This document shows positions 34,369 to 43,668 of a DNA stretch of 64,000 nucleotides, piece by piece. The stretch is taken from positions 124,001 to 188,000 of the forward strand of contig CAJYAN010000001.1 in the NCBI GenBank assembly GCA_913064945.1, read 5' to 3'. The stretch's first letter is position 1. Each line of letters begins with the position of its first letter. The notes under the pieces are model-generated. The model did not search any database. It was not told where the DNA came from and saw nothing but the letters and a program-made list of their open reading frames with translations. The translations under genes and the position numbers were made by a program. Source of the stretch: an uncultured Gammaproteobacteria bacterium (GTDB taxonomy: Bacteria; Pseudomonadota; Gammaproteobacteria; UBA6429; Thiohalophilaceae).

Positions 34369-34941
34369 CTATCCGTGTACACGACGGATCTCGGTAAATG
34401 GTTCCTGTAATTGCTCACGCAGCACCTGGCGGGCGCGATGTAGACGTGATTTGAGCGTTCCCAGGGGGGTGCCGGTGATGACTTCTATCTCCTGTAAGGT
34501 ATGACCTTCGATGTCATGCATGGCAATGAGTGCGCGCTGTTCAGGGTTGAGTTTGGCTAAGGCCTGTTGGAGCCGTCGTTTGTCGCTGCGCTGACTCGCC
34601 AATTCTTCCGGGCTGGCAGTCTGGCTAGCGAGCTGTTCCAGCTCGACGCCGGCATCGTTGTAACTATCAACGACGTTGAGGTGGCGCTGTTCCTGCCGAT
34701 ACTGATCAACAAACAGGTTATAAAGGCTGCGTAGCAACCAGGTCGCCCGGTTTTCCAGTGCAGCGAGGTCAACCTGCCTGGCATGCAGGCGGGTGATTAG
34801 CTCCTGTACCAGATCCTCGGCACTGGCCTGCTGTCCGGTGAGGCGATAGGCGTAGCGATACAGATTATCCAGTAAGGGCAGGATATGCTGCTCAAACTCG
34901 CGCGTGAAACGACTTTTTGGTCTGTGAAGTAGATTTAGCAT
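34369..34941 (-). CDS. ECF-type RNA polymerase sigma factor
   Basis: 190 aa. The start at 34941 (MLNLLHRPKSRF) follows AAGAGA; a longer frame upstream is unlikely. Region 2 is LYRYAYRLTGQQASAEDLVQELITRL with WLLRSLYNLFVDQYR. Region 4 is LNPEQRALIAMHDIEGHTLQEIEVITGTPLGTLKSRLHRARQVLRE. It directs transcription of an unknown regulon, with the anti-sigma gene downstream. The two PilZ/barrel groups nearby are possible targets. Confidence 0.93.
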   Translation of the reverse strand: MLNLLHRPKSRFTREFEQHILPLLDNLYRYAYRLTGQQASAEDLVQELITRLHARQVDLAALENRATWLLRSLYNLFVDQYRQEQRHLNVVDSYNDAGVELEQLASQTASPEELASQRSDKRRLQQALAKLNPEQRALIAMHDIEGHTLQEIEVITGTPLGTLKSRLHRARQVLREQLQEPFTEIRRVHG

Positions 34942-35065
34942 CTTTCTCTTACACGTCCAGGTCGCTGAAAAGGTTCCATGTATCGACATAAAAGTGCTTA
35001 CCTGACCTTCTGTTTGGTTGTATTATTAATGACCTTTATTACATAAGTATTTACTTATTATTGTT

Positions 35066-35980
35066 ATGAACGTCACCTTTCGTCAGTTAAAAGTCTTTGC
35101 CGCCGTGGCCCGGCACCTGAGTTTTACCCGTGCGGCTCAGGAGTTACACCTGAGCCAGCCAGCGGTGTCCATGCAGATCAAGCAGCTGGAAGACTCGGCC
35201 GGGATTAGCCTGTTTGAGCAGATCGGCAAAAAGATCTACCTGACCGAGGCGGGTCGGGAGATGTTTCATTATAGCCGTAGCATTGCCCAGCAGCTGGTTG
35301 AGATCGAAGAGGTCCTGGAGCAATTAAAAGGCGTCAGTCGCGGCCACCTGACGATTGCGGTCGCCAGTACGGCGAATTATTTTGCAACTCGTCTGCTGGC
35401 GGCATTTGCCAAGGCCCATGACGGGATTACTTTTAGCCTGGATGTGACCAATCGTGAATCCCTGTTATGGCAGCTGGAACATAATGAATGCGATTTGGTG
35501 ATCATGGGTAAGCCCCCAGAGACGATGGAACTGGTCACCGAGGCCTTTATGGAAAATCCATTGGTGGTCATCGCCCCGCCGGACCATCCGCTGGCAGGTA
35601 AAAAGGAGATTCTCATGCAGCGCCTGCAGGAAGAAACTTTTGTGGTGCGTGAACCCGGTTCCGGGACACGAATCGCCATGGAGCGTTTTTTTGACGAGCA
35701 GGGTTTTCAACTCAAAACCGGCATGGAAATGACCAGTAATGAGGCCATTAAACAGGCAGTCGCCGCTGGTCTTGGGCTTGGGATTGTCTCGATCCATACC
35801 ATGGCGCTGGAACTGGAGACACAACACCTGGTAGTCTTGGCGGCGGAAAAATTCCCTATACTGCGTCACTGGTATGTCGTGCATCGACAGGGCAAACGAC
35901 TATCGCCAATCGCCGAGGCCTTTCGACAGTTTGTTTTGGGCCAGGCAGGTGAGGTACTGACTGCCCTGACTCGGCGGTAA
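35066..35980 (+). CDS. cbbR: LysR-type regulator, CbbR-like
   Basis: 304 aa. N-terminal winged helix (FRQLKVFAAVARHLSFTRAAQELHLSQPAVSMQIKQLE) followed by the LysR co-inducer domain. The N-terminal block, LFEQIGKKIYLTEAG and the C-terminal RHWYVVHRQGK are those of CbbR, the activator of Calvin-cycle genes. No cbb genes are in the window, so the target is inferred only. It is divergent from the ECF sigma gene. No clear ribosome site. Confidence 0.8.
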   Translation: MNVTFRQLKVFAAVARHLSFTRAAQELHLSQPAVSMQIKQLEDSAGISLFEQIGKKIYLTEAGREMFHYSRSIAQQLVEIEEVLEQLKGVSRGHLTIAVASTANYFATRLLAAFAKAHDGITFSLDVTNRESLLWQLEHNECDLVIMGKPPETMELVTEAFMENPLVVIAPPDHPLAGKKEILMQRLQEETFVVREPGSGTRIAMERFFDEQGFQLKTGMEMTSNEAIKQAVAAGLGLGIVSIHTMALELETQHLVVLAAEKFPILRHWYVVHRQGKRLSPIAEAFRQFVLGQAGEVLTALTRR

Positions 35981-36316
35981 TCCTATGTGCCTACAGTGTC
36001 ACTGGCATCGACCAATGCGAAGTCTTTGTAAATAAGCCAGGTACAATGTTGATGAAAATGCCATCCACCAATAGACGGCTTTATGTGGCAGTATATCATT
36101 ACATCAGAACAAGCGGTCTCTACCCCACCGCGGGCACTATTTTCCTCTGACTTTGGTCACTATTATGTAAAAGGCGGTTATCTGTTTCTGGAGATAGTTA
36201 TGGTTAGAGGATAGTATTTTATGTAAGCACGGTTAAAAGCAGGGGACAATAATATTATTAGGGTACTGTGAGAAAGCACATTGCATAGTTTCTGGTAAAC
36301 AGATAATCTTGCTGAC
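35981..36316. other. 336-base spacer before the copper operon
   Basis: Contains a small inverted repeat (TATCT...AGATA, about 36179-36196) and AT-rich runs that likely hold the promoter of the efflux operon. I could not identify a CueR or CusR box with confidence. Confidence 0.4.
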
Positions 36317-36685
36317 ATGAATCAGTCCGGCCTTAAATTGCTGACCCTTGTCCTGCTCCTGATGCATCTAATTGCACCGGCGCAGGCAGTACTTGCGTCT
36401 ACGCCTACTGTCGCGCAGGTTAAAGAAAGTTATTGTATGCAATTAATGGCTAATCCGACTGATTGCAAGATGTATCATGGTGAAAATTGCTGCCAGAAAG
36501 ATAAATCATGCGTTAAAGATAGCTGTAAACAGTGTCAAACCTGTGCAGCATTGGCGATGTTGATAAACCTACATCAGCAGACTGTAGTTTCCCCGTTATT
36601 CTCTAACATACTCAGCCCCGTCGCTGAATATTGTCAAAGTATCCCTATCAAGAATCTTTACCGACCCCCGATTACTTCTCTCTAG
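36317..36685 (+). CDS. Small exported Cys-rich protein of the copper island
   Basis: 122 aa with signal peptide (cleavage near AQA, residue 24). Ten cysteines cluster in the central region, around CKMYHGENCCQKDKSCVKD and CKQCQTC, with a Met/His contribution. This looks like a periplasmic Cu(I)/Ag(I) sponge. I know no fixed name for the family, but similar short Cys-rich proteins lead heavy-metal efflux operons. A weak hairpin follows before cusC. Confidence 0.7.
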   Translation: MNQSGLKLLTLVLLLMHLIAPAQAVLASTPTVAQVKESYCMQLMANPTDCKMYHGENCCQKDKSCVKDSCKQCQTCAALAMLINLHQQTVVSPLFSNILSPVAEYCQSIPIKNLYRPPITSL

Positions 36686-36710
36686 GAGCATCCATCCGGG
36701 TGCTTGCCTC

Positions 36711-36736
36711 ATGATCAGATCAACCTGATCATTTTT
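36711..36736 (+). terminator. Intra-operon terminator-like hairpin
   Basis: ATGATCAG and CTGATCAT form an 8-bp stem with a 6-base loop, followed by TTTT. It lies between the Cys-rich gene and cusC, so it may attenuate expression of the pump relative to the leading gene. The stem is AT-rich, so efficiency is uncertain. Confidence 0.55.
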
Positions 36737-36807
36737 ACTTAGGATTAATTTATTATTTTTAGGTCTTTTGCTGCGTGCGAAATGACTTCGTGAAACGGGA
36801 GAGGGCG

Positions 36808-38070
36808 ATGAAGCACTCAATGACTTGTCGGGTTGTAATACTGATAACAGGTATTTGCATGCTATCAATAAAGGCCAGTGCGAGTGAGGTATTAACGTTA
36901 CGTCAAGCTGAGGCGACCGCCGTGGCAAATGACCCATTGATAAAGACTTATCTATCAAGCACCAGTGCCTATCAAGACAAGGCTGTGGCAGCAGACACAC
37001 TACCAGATCCTAAACTGAAGCTAGGATTGATGAATTTTCCAACGGATAGCTTCAGACGTGATCAAGAACCGATGACACAGATTCAGATAGGCATTCAACA
37101 AGCCTTTCCTCGTGGAGATAGTCTTGCGATTAAATCGCGTCGAATGCGTTTTATGGCAGATAAACAGGCCGCAAGTGGCATAGACCAGTCGCTTAAAATA
37201 CGGCGGCAGGTACGTCATGCCTGGCTGGAGATGGTGTACTGGTTACAGGCCAGGAAGGTGGTTAATCAAAACCGCGATTTTTTTAAACAAGTCGTCAATA
37301 TTACACGCTCACAATATGCGTCCGGGCGGCATCGCCAACAAGATGTGGTTCGGGCTCAGCTTGAACTAGGTATGCTTGATGACCGTATATACCGTATTGA
37401 AACAAACATAGATCAGGCGAAGATAAGGTTAGGTCGTCTCGTTGGTCGAGATATATCTCATATACTCATAGAAAAAAGCTTACCTGATTTACCCACCGTT
37501 AAAAGTAGAGAATTGATCCTTCGATCTCTTAACGCGCACCCGGTCTTACGGATACAGCAGGCGATGTTGTCAGCAAGTGAAGAGGGAGTAGCACTGGCAA
37601 GACAGAACTATAAACCTGCGTGGATGCTCGACCTGACCTATGGCGCAAGAGAAGGTTTAAATCCCAATGGCAGTGAGCGTGCGAACTTTATTTCTGCAAT
37701 GGTCGTGATGGATATCCCGCTCTTTACCAGTCATCGGCAGGATAAATATTTGACTGCGAGCCAGGCACAACGACAGGCCGTATTGCACTCACGAGAAGAT
37801 CGTATACGAGACCTGGAACAACAACTGGATGATTCTTATTCAAGCTGGCGACACTTGCTGGAACGCCAGTCACATTATCAATCATATCTTGTGCCTGCGG
37901 CAAAAGAGAATGCTGATGACGCACTGCAGGCATATCAAAATAGTAGAGGTGACTTCACATCACTGATGCAGGCAAAGATTACTGAAATTGAAATGATGTT
38001 AAATGCATTACGTATACGGATTGACTCAATGAAAATCCAAGCCAACCTGCTCTATCTCAGTGGAGAGTAA
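36808..38070 (+). CDS. cusC: Outer-membrane efflux protein (CusC/CzcC family)
   Basis: 420 aa. ATG at 36808 behind GGAGAGGG; the in-frame GTG at 36775 is rejected. Signal peptide to about residue 26. It resembles the TolC-type outer-membrane factors of heavy-metal pumps, with LTLRQAEATAVANDPLI at the start and two coiled-coil repeats (RRQVRHAWLEMVYW, QAKITEIEMMLN). It forms the exit channel for the CusBA pump. The stop is 1 base before the cusB ATG, whose ribosome site lies inside this gene, so translation is coupled. Confidence 0.88.
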   Translation: MKHSMTCRVVILITGICMLSIKASASEVLTLRQAEATAVANDPLIKTYLSSTSAYQDKAVAADTLPDPKLKLGLMNFPTDSFRRDQEPMTQIQIGIQQAFPRGDSLAIKSRRMRFMADKQAASGIDQSLKIRRQVRHAWLEMVYWLQARKVVNQNRDFFKQVVNITRSQYASGRHRQQDVVRAQLELGMLDDRIYRIETNIDQAKIRLGRLVGRDISHILIEKSLPDLPTVKSRELILRSLNAHPVLRIQQAMLSASEEGVALARQNYKPAWMLDLTYGAREGLNPNGSERANFISAMVVMDIPLFTSHRQDKYLTASQAQRQAVLHSREDRIRDLEQQLDDSYSSWRHLLERQSHYQSYLVPAAKENADDALQAYQNSRGDFTSLMQAKITEIEMMLNALRIRIDSMKIQANLLYLSGE

Positions 38071-38071
38071 C

Positions 38072-39568
38072 ATGAAAAATGGTAAAAAAATTCTTCTTAT
38101 AAGTTCGATTATGATGTTGTTAATAGCGTATGGCCAAGCGAGAAGCGAGTCGCCCGAAACTGCTGGTAATATGGATAAAGCAGCAGCTCATGAAGAAAAA
38201 GAAAGCAAGGTTAGCAAGAAAATACTGTATTGGGTGGCACCTATGGACCCTTCGTTTCGACGCGAGGCACCAGGGAAGTCCCCCATGGGCATGGATCTTG
38301 TGCCGGTGTACGATGAAGGTGATGGGTCAGATGTCAGAATTTCACCAGCAGTTGAAAACAATATGGGAGTGCGTACCGCAAAGGTCACGCGTGATGACTT
38401 ACCGAGACGTATTAATACAGTAGGCTATGTCGATTTTGATGAAAATAAAATTTCACACATTCATGTGCGTAGTACAGGCTGGATTGAGAATCTTCGAGTC
38501 AAGTCTGAAGGCGTGCGTGTCAAAAAAGGCGATTTGTTATTTGATTATTACTCGCCTGACCTGGTAAACGCACAGGAAGAATATATACAGTCGCTGAAAT
38601 CAAAGAACCGGGGTTTGATTCGCGCATCAGTTGAACGTCTCCTGGCTCTGGATATCTCGCGGAGGCAGGTTGATGAACTGACACAGACACGTCAAGTAAA
38701 ACAATATATTCAAGTCTATGCGCCGCAGAATGGCATTGTGGCGAAGCTTAATGTTCGTCAGGGCACTTACATCGATCCTAAACAGGAAATCATGAGTTTG
38801 GCTGATCTTTCGAGTATCTGGTTATTGGCCGAGGTATTTGAGAGCCAGGCAAGCTGGGTGAAAATGGGTCAATCGGCAAATGTCCATTTATCTTTTCTGC
38901 CCGGTAAAGTCTGGAAAGGCACAGTGGATTATATATATCCAAGACTTGATGCCATGACGAGAACGCTTAAGGCACGATTACGCTTCGATAATCCAGGCGA
39001 AATGTTAAAACCTAATATGTATGCGAATGTAGTGATCTATGGCGGTGATAAAAAATCTGTACTGGTCGTTCCACGCGAGGCGTTGATTCATGCTGGGAGC
39101 GTCACTCGTGTCATTTTGTCTGAGGGTAAAGGGCGCTATCAGGCACGAGAGGTCGACGCGGGGATTGAGTCGGGTGACAGTGTTGAGATTATCTCGGGTC
39201 TGCAGGCAGGGGATATGGTGGTCACCTCGGGTCAATTTTTGATTGACTCTGAGGCCAGTTTGAAAGCAAGTATTGCCCGTATGAGTACACCGGGAGTGCG
39301 GGCATCAGGACAAAAGCCGCAAGGAATGAAAAGTATGGAGAAGAAGATTGTTGGGCATGGCGTTATCAATAAACTCATGCCCGCCATGCACATGATTAAT
39401 TTGACCCATGAGCCAATCCCTCAGATTGGCTGGCCTGGAATGACGATGGATTTTTCTGTCAAAGAGAATGTTGCACTGGATCAATTTAAACCTGGTGACA
39501 ATATTGAATTTGAACTGGAAAAAGTTGATAGCGCTTATGTTATTAACGCCGTTCACAGCAATCACTAA
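38072..39568 (+). CDS. cusB: Membrane-fusion protein CusB with fused C-terminal CusF domain
   Basis: 498 aa, start at 38072 (MKNGKKILLISS) behind GGAGAG. Signal peptide, then a heavy-metal-binding stretch (PMDPSFRREAPGKSPMGMDLVPVY, where the usual Cys/His positions are partly replaced), a biotinyl-lipoyl/barrel-sandwich core (VNAQEEYIQSLK, QVYAPQNGIVAKL) and beta-barrel domains. Residues ~425-498 form a CusF-like copper chaperone: the metal ligands are the His in NLTHEPIP and Trp, Met, Met in GWPGMTMDF. Fusion of CusF to CusB puts chaperone and adaptor in one chain. Confidence 0.9.
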   Translation: MKNGKKILLISSIMMLLIAYGQARSESPETAGNMDKAAAHEEKESKVSKKILYWVAPMDPSFRREAPGKSPMGMDLVPVYDEGDGSDVRISPAVENNMGVRTAKVTRDDLPRRINTVGYVDFDENKISHIHVRSTGWIENLRVKSEGVRVKKGDLLFDYYSPDLVNAQEEYIQSLKSKNRGLIRASVERLLALDISRRQVDELTQTRQVKQYIQVYAPQNGIVAKLNVRQGTYIDPKQEIMSLADLSSIWLLAEVFESQASWVKMGQSANVHLSFLPGKVWKGTVDYIYPRLDAMTRTLKARLRFDNPGEMLKPNMYANVVIYGGDKKSVLVVPREALIHAGSVTRVILSEGKGRYQAREVDAGIESGDSVEIISGLQAGDMVVTSGQFLIDSEASLKASIARMSTPGVRASGQKPQGMKSMEKKIVGHGVINKLMPAMHMINLTHEPIPQIGWPGMTMDFSVKENVALDQFKPGDNIEFELEKVDSAYVINAVHSNH

Positions 39569-39582
39569 CGAGGAAGATACTC

Positions 39583-42500
39583 ATGATTAAGGCAATAATT
39601 GAGTGGTCACTGCATAATCGTTTTCTAGTGTTGTTGCTGACTGCTATTCTGATTGGCTGGGGCATTTATGCGCTGAAGCACACACCACTTGATGCGATCC
39701 CTGATCTGTCAGATGTTCAGGTAATTATCAAGACCACGTACCCGGGACAGGCACCCCAGGTAGTGGAGGATCAAGTTACTTACCCGCTTACCACCGCAAT
39801 GCTTTCTGTGCCCGGTGCAGTTAATGTTCGTGGATATTCATTTTTTAATGATTCATATGTTTATGTCATTTTTAAAGACGGTACTGATCCCTACTGGGCG
39901 CGCTCTCGTGTGCTTGAGTACTTAAGTCAGGTTACCAGTCGTTTACCCGCTGAGGCACGACCTTCACTGGGGCCGGATGCTACCGGGGTTGGCTGGGTGT
40001 ATGAGTATGCCTTAGTTGACCACACTGGTAAGCATGACTTGTCTCAACTGCGTTCAATACAAGACTGGTTTCTGAAATACGAATTGCAGACTGTGGCCGG
40101 TGTCTCAGAGGTTGCGACCATTGGAGGGATGGTTAAACAGTATCAGGTCATACTAAATCCAGATAAGTTACGCGCGTATAATATTCCATTAAAAAAAATA
40201 CGAATGGCCATTCAACATGCAAATCAGGAGGTCGGTGGTTCGGTGATTGAAATGGCCGAGGCTGAGTACATGGTCAGGGCGACGGGTTATATACGCGGTC
40301 TGAAAGACTTGCGGCAGATTCCTCTTGGCGTTAATGCCCAGGGCACACCGATACTTTTAAAAGATGTAGCAGATATTCGCTTAGGCCCACAAATGCGCCG
40401 TGGGATTGCAGAACTTAATGGCAAGGGTGAAGTGGTTGGCGGTGTTGTCATTATGCGTTTTGGTGAAAATGCATTGAAGACTATTAAGGCGATTAAACAA
40501 AAAATAAAAATTTTGAAAAATGGCTTGCCGAAGGGTGTTGAGGTTGTTGAGACCTACGACCGCTCGACCTTGATTAATAATGCGGTTGGGAACCTTAATC
40601 ACAAACTACTTGAAGAATTTCTGGTAGTTGCGATTGTCTGTGCGATATTCTTATTTCATTTGCGTTCGGCACTCGTGGCTATTGTGAGTCTGCCGGTAGG
40701 TATTCTGACGGCCTTTATTATCATGCATTATCAGGGCATCAATGCCAATATTATGTCTCTCGGTGGTATTGCGATAGCGATAGGGGCCATGGTGGATGCT
40801 GCCATTGTCATGATTGAAAATGTGCATAAACATATTGAGCGGGAACCGCTGACAGATGAAAATCGTTGGCGCATCATAGGCGAGGCTACTAAAGAGGTTG
40901 GCCCACCACTTTTCTTTTCATTAATCATTATTACTTTGAGTTTCTTGCCAGTATTTACTCTGGAAGCGCAAGAAGGGCGGCTATTTGCACCATTGGCCTT
41001 TACAAAAACCTACGCGATGGCGGCGGCTGCTGGACTATCGATCACCCTGGTGCCGGTCTTGATGGGTTATTTTATCCGTGGTCATATCAAACCGGAACAT
41101 GAAAATCCTGTAAATCGATTTCTCATTAAAATATATCGCCCTTTTATTCACTATGTGTTGAACAAACCAAAAACGGTTTTATGGATTGCCCTACTGGCTG
41201 TATTCACCGGGTTGTGGCCAATGCTCCATGTGGGTTCTGAATTTATGCCGGACCTCGATGAAGGTGATCTGATGTACATGCCGACCACTTTTCCGGGAGT
41301 TTCGGTTGGTAAGGCACAGGAGATATTACAACAGACAGATAAATTGTTGCGTACCGTGCCGGAAGTGAAAAGCGTGTTTGGAAAAATTGGTCGGGCGGAT
41401 ACCGCGACTGACCCGGCACCACTTACAATGATTGAAACAACAATTCAGTTTAAACCAAGGGAACAATGGCGAAAGGGGATGACGCCAGAGAAATTAAAAA
41501 AGGAAATGAATAGTCTTGTTAAATTTCCAGGTTTAACTAATGCCTGGGTGATGCCTATTAAAACGCGTATCGATATGCTTGCTACAGGTATCAAGACACC
41601 CGTGGGTATAAAAGTTGCCGGTCCTGATCTGAATGTCATACAGAGTATCGGTCAACAAATTGAGGAAGTAATACGTACCGTCCCTGGCACTGTCTCGGCA
41701 TATTCAGAGCGAGTCGCTGGGGGTCGCTATGTAACGATTGATATTGATCGTGTCGCTGCCTCACGCTTTGGTTTAAATATTGCCGATGTTCAGGATGTGG
41801 TACGTACTGCTGTGGGCGGAATAAATGTCGCGCAAACCGTAGAAGGGCTTGAACGCTATCCTATCAATGTTCGCTACCCACGTAATGTGCGTGACTCTGT
41901 AGAGAAACTGCGTAATTTGCCAATTGTGACTCAGGCCGGTGCACGAATACCTCTGGGTGAAGTTGCTGATATTCGCATCGAAATGGGGCCAGCGATGATC
42001 AAGAGTGAAAATGCTCGACCCAATGGCTGGACATATGTCGATATTAACCAGTCAGATTTAGGTTCTTATGTCGAGGCCGCACAGAAGGCGGTCAATACCC
42101 AGGTTAAGTTACCTGCCGGATATTCTATTAGTTGGTCTGGGCAGTATGAGTATATGGTGCGTGCCAAGGAACGCTTGAGTATTGTAGTGCCGTTAACGCT
42201 GGTAATAATTGTGTTATTACTCTACCTCAATTTTCGTAACCTGACCGAGGTGTTCATAATCATGGGGACACTGCCGCTGGCGCTTGTGGGTAGTTATTGG
42301 TTGCTATACCTGTTGGGCTACAATATGTCGGTGGCAGTTGGTGTCGGTTTTATCGCCTTGGCTGGGGTTACTGTTGAAATTGGCGTTGTAATGCTAGTCT
42401 ATCTGAACCAGGCCTATAAGCAGCATATCGAGCAGCATGGGCGTGTACATACCCTAAGCCTTGATGAGCTACGCACAGCAGTGATAGAAGGTGCGCTGTT

Positions 42501-42717
42501 GCGCGTGCGACCTATTATGATGACGGTAGCGGCAATTATTGCCGGTTTACTACCTATTATGCTGGGTAGTGGTACTGGTTCAGAAGTCATGCGGCGCATC
42601 GCGGCACCTATGGTTGGTGGCATGATTAGTGCGACCTTGCTGACATTGGTTGTGATACCGGCGGTGTTTTTTTTGTGGAAATCCACTAACTGTACTAAGA
42701 GAGCTTCGTTGACATAA
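39583..42717 (+). CDS. cusA: Heavy-metal RND pump CusA/SilA-type
   Basis: 1044 aa, twelve-helix RND transporter of the heavy-metal (HME) family. APLTMIETT and RIDMLATGIK place methionines where the Cu(I)/Ag(I) site of CusA lies, and GRADTATDPAPLTMIE is characteristic of the monovalent-metal group rather than CzcA. The proton-relay acidic residues lie in the fourth helix region (GGIAIAIGAMVDAAIVMIEN). It draws metal from the periplasm or cytoplasm and exports it with CusB and CusC. Followed closely by the cytochrome gene. Confidence 0.93.
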   Translation: MIKAIIEWSLHNRFLVLLLTAILIGWGIYALKHTPLDAIPDLSDVQVIIKTTYPGQAPQVVEDQVTYPLTTAMLSVPGAVNVRGYSFFNDSYVYVIFKDGTDPYWARSRVLEYLSQVTSRLPAEARPSLGPDATGVGWVYEYALVDHTGKHDLSQLRSIQDWFLKYELQTVAGVSEVATIGGMVKQYQVILNPDKLRAYNIPLKKIRMAIQHANQEVGGSVIEMAEAEYMVRATGYIRGLKDLRQIPLGVNAQGTPILLKDVADIRLGPQMRRGIAELNGKGEVVGGVVIMRFGENALKTIKAIKQKIKILKNGLPKGVEVVETYDRSTLINNAVGNLNHKLLEEFLVVAIVCAIFLFHLRSALVAIVSLPVGILTAFIIMHYQGINANIMSLGGIAIAIGAMVDAAIVMIENVHKHIEREPLTDENRWRIIGEATKEVGPPLFFSLIIITLSFLPVFTLEAQEGRLFAPLAFTKTYAMAAAAGLSITLVPVLMGYFIRGHIKPEHENPVNRFLIKIYRPFIHYVLNKPKTVLWIALLAVFTGLWPMLHVGSEFMPDLDEGDLMYMPTTFPGVSVGKAQEILQQTDKLLRTVPEVKSVFGKIGRADTATDPAPLTMIETTIQFKPREQWRKGMTPEKLKKEMNSLVKFPGLTNAWVMPIKTRIDMLATGIKTPVGIKVAGPDLNVIQSIGQQIEEVIRTVPGTVSAYSERVAGGRYVTIDIDRVAASRFGLNIADVQDVVRTAVGGINVAQTVEGLERYPINVRYPRNVRDSVEKLRNLPIVTQAGARIPLGEVADIRIEMGPAMIKSENARPNGWTYVDINQSDLGSYVEAAQKAVNTQVKLPAGYSISWSGQYEYMVRAKERLSIVVPLTLVIIVLLLYLNFRNLTEVFIIMGTLPLALVGSYWLLYLLGYNMSVAVGVGFIALAGVTVEIGVVMLVYLNQAYKQHIEQHGRVHTLSLDELRTAVIEGALLRVRPIMMTVAAIIAGLLPIMLGSGTGSEVMRRIAAPMVGGMISATLLTLVVIPAVFFLWKSTNCTKRASLT

Positions 42718-42818
42718 ATTTACGAAACTGCCTGCGATAGTTGTGGCAAGTTTTCTGTTTCGAGTCGGGTGCGGCGAGCATGAGGTTAATTGTTATGATG
42801 TTTATCCAGGAGGTGTTT

Positions 42819-43280
42819 ATGAAGATTGCCATTTTGTCAGTATTATCCTTAATCTTGATGGCCTGCAGTGATGATAATAAACAAGTTGGTAAAGTTCAGC
42901 AGCAATCGGGTGAAGTTAAGGTTGCAAGAAGCTTCGATTTTGCCCAGATCAATCACGGTGGTCAGTTATTTCAAAAAAATTGTGCGGTGTGTCACGGCGC
43001 GGAGGCTCAGGGGACGGTGAACTGGCGTCAACCGGATGCCGAAGGCAAGTTCCCACCGCCTCCGTTAAATGGCACCGCACATACCTGGCATCACTCTCTC
43101 AAAGTGTTAAAAGACACGATAAAAAAAGGTACTCTTCGTCTCGGAGGAAACATGCCGCCCTGGCAGGACAAACTATCTGATAAGGATATCGAAGATATTA
43201 TTGCCTGGATCCAGTCGAAATGGTCGGATGAAATTTACGCGGCCTGGTATCAACGTCAACAGCAATCTCCCGCTCAATAA
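42819..43280 (+). CDS. Lipoprotein c-type cytochrome
   Basis: 153 aa. ATG at 42819 has an excellent AGGAGG; a longer upstream frame is not used. Lipobox LMAC at about residue 15 anchors it in the membrane. One heme site (CAVCH) near residue 58, with a distal Met in NMPPWQ. Cytochromes of this type sit next to copper-handling genes and may carry electrons for periplasmic oxidation. It follows cusA by about 100 bases. Confidence 0.88.
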   Translation: MKIAILSVLSLILMACSDDNKQVGKVQQQSGEVKVARSFDFAQINHGGQLFQKNCAVCHGAEAQGTVNWRQPDAEGKFPPPPLNGTAHTWHHSLKVLKDTIKKGTLRLGGNMPPWQDKLSDKDIEDIIAWIQSKWSDEIYAAWYQRQQQSPAQ

Positions 43281-43668
43281 TTTGCCACAAGATGGGTAAG
43301 GGAAGGCATCCACAGGGTTTGACCTAGCGGATTGTTGTAACCGCTTAGGGCATAGCGCAACATTTAAGCTGATGAATTGAAGTATCTTTATTCAGGAAGT
43401 ATGGAAATGAAGGTTGCGGTATTTACCAAACAAATTGGTGTAACACCATGAGTGGTAAGGTATTAGCCACGATTGGGCTTGGTGAAGGTAGACAAGCTGG
43501 AAAATGACTGCCATAGCTATCATCATAAAGATCACCGAACCATGCGTTTTACCGCTAAAGCCAGCGATATTTATAACTGAAACGTCTGCAGGGGCATTTA
43601 GTCGTAATTATAATTTCATCAAGTGACTGAAGCCGGTACATGGTATTTGTATAACTAAGGAGGGGTAA
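43281..43668. other. 388-base spacer with gene fragments
   Basis: Short frames here (MEMKVAVFTKQIGVTP from about 43401; a GTG frame at 43482-43580) look like pieces of an interrupted gene, but I cannot name it. Confidence 0.35.
43482..43580 (+). pseudogene. Possible gene fragment (32 codons)
   Basis: GTG-started frame reading MKVDKLENDCHSYHHKDHRT and ending AKASDIYN. His/Asp/Lys-rich and lies between cytochrome c and the copper ATPase. It is preceded in other frames by MKVAVFTKQIGVT- and GKVLATIGLGEGRQ-like pieces, so this may be a frameshifted remnant. It could also be an intact tiny gene. Confidence 0.25.
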
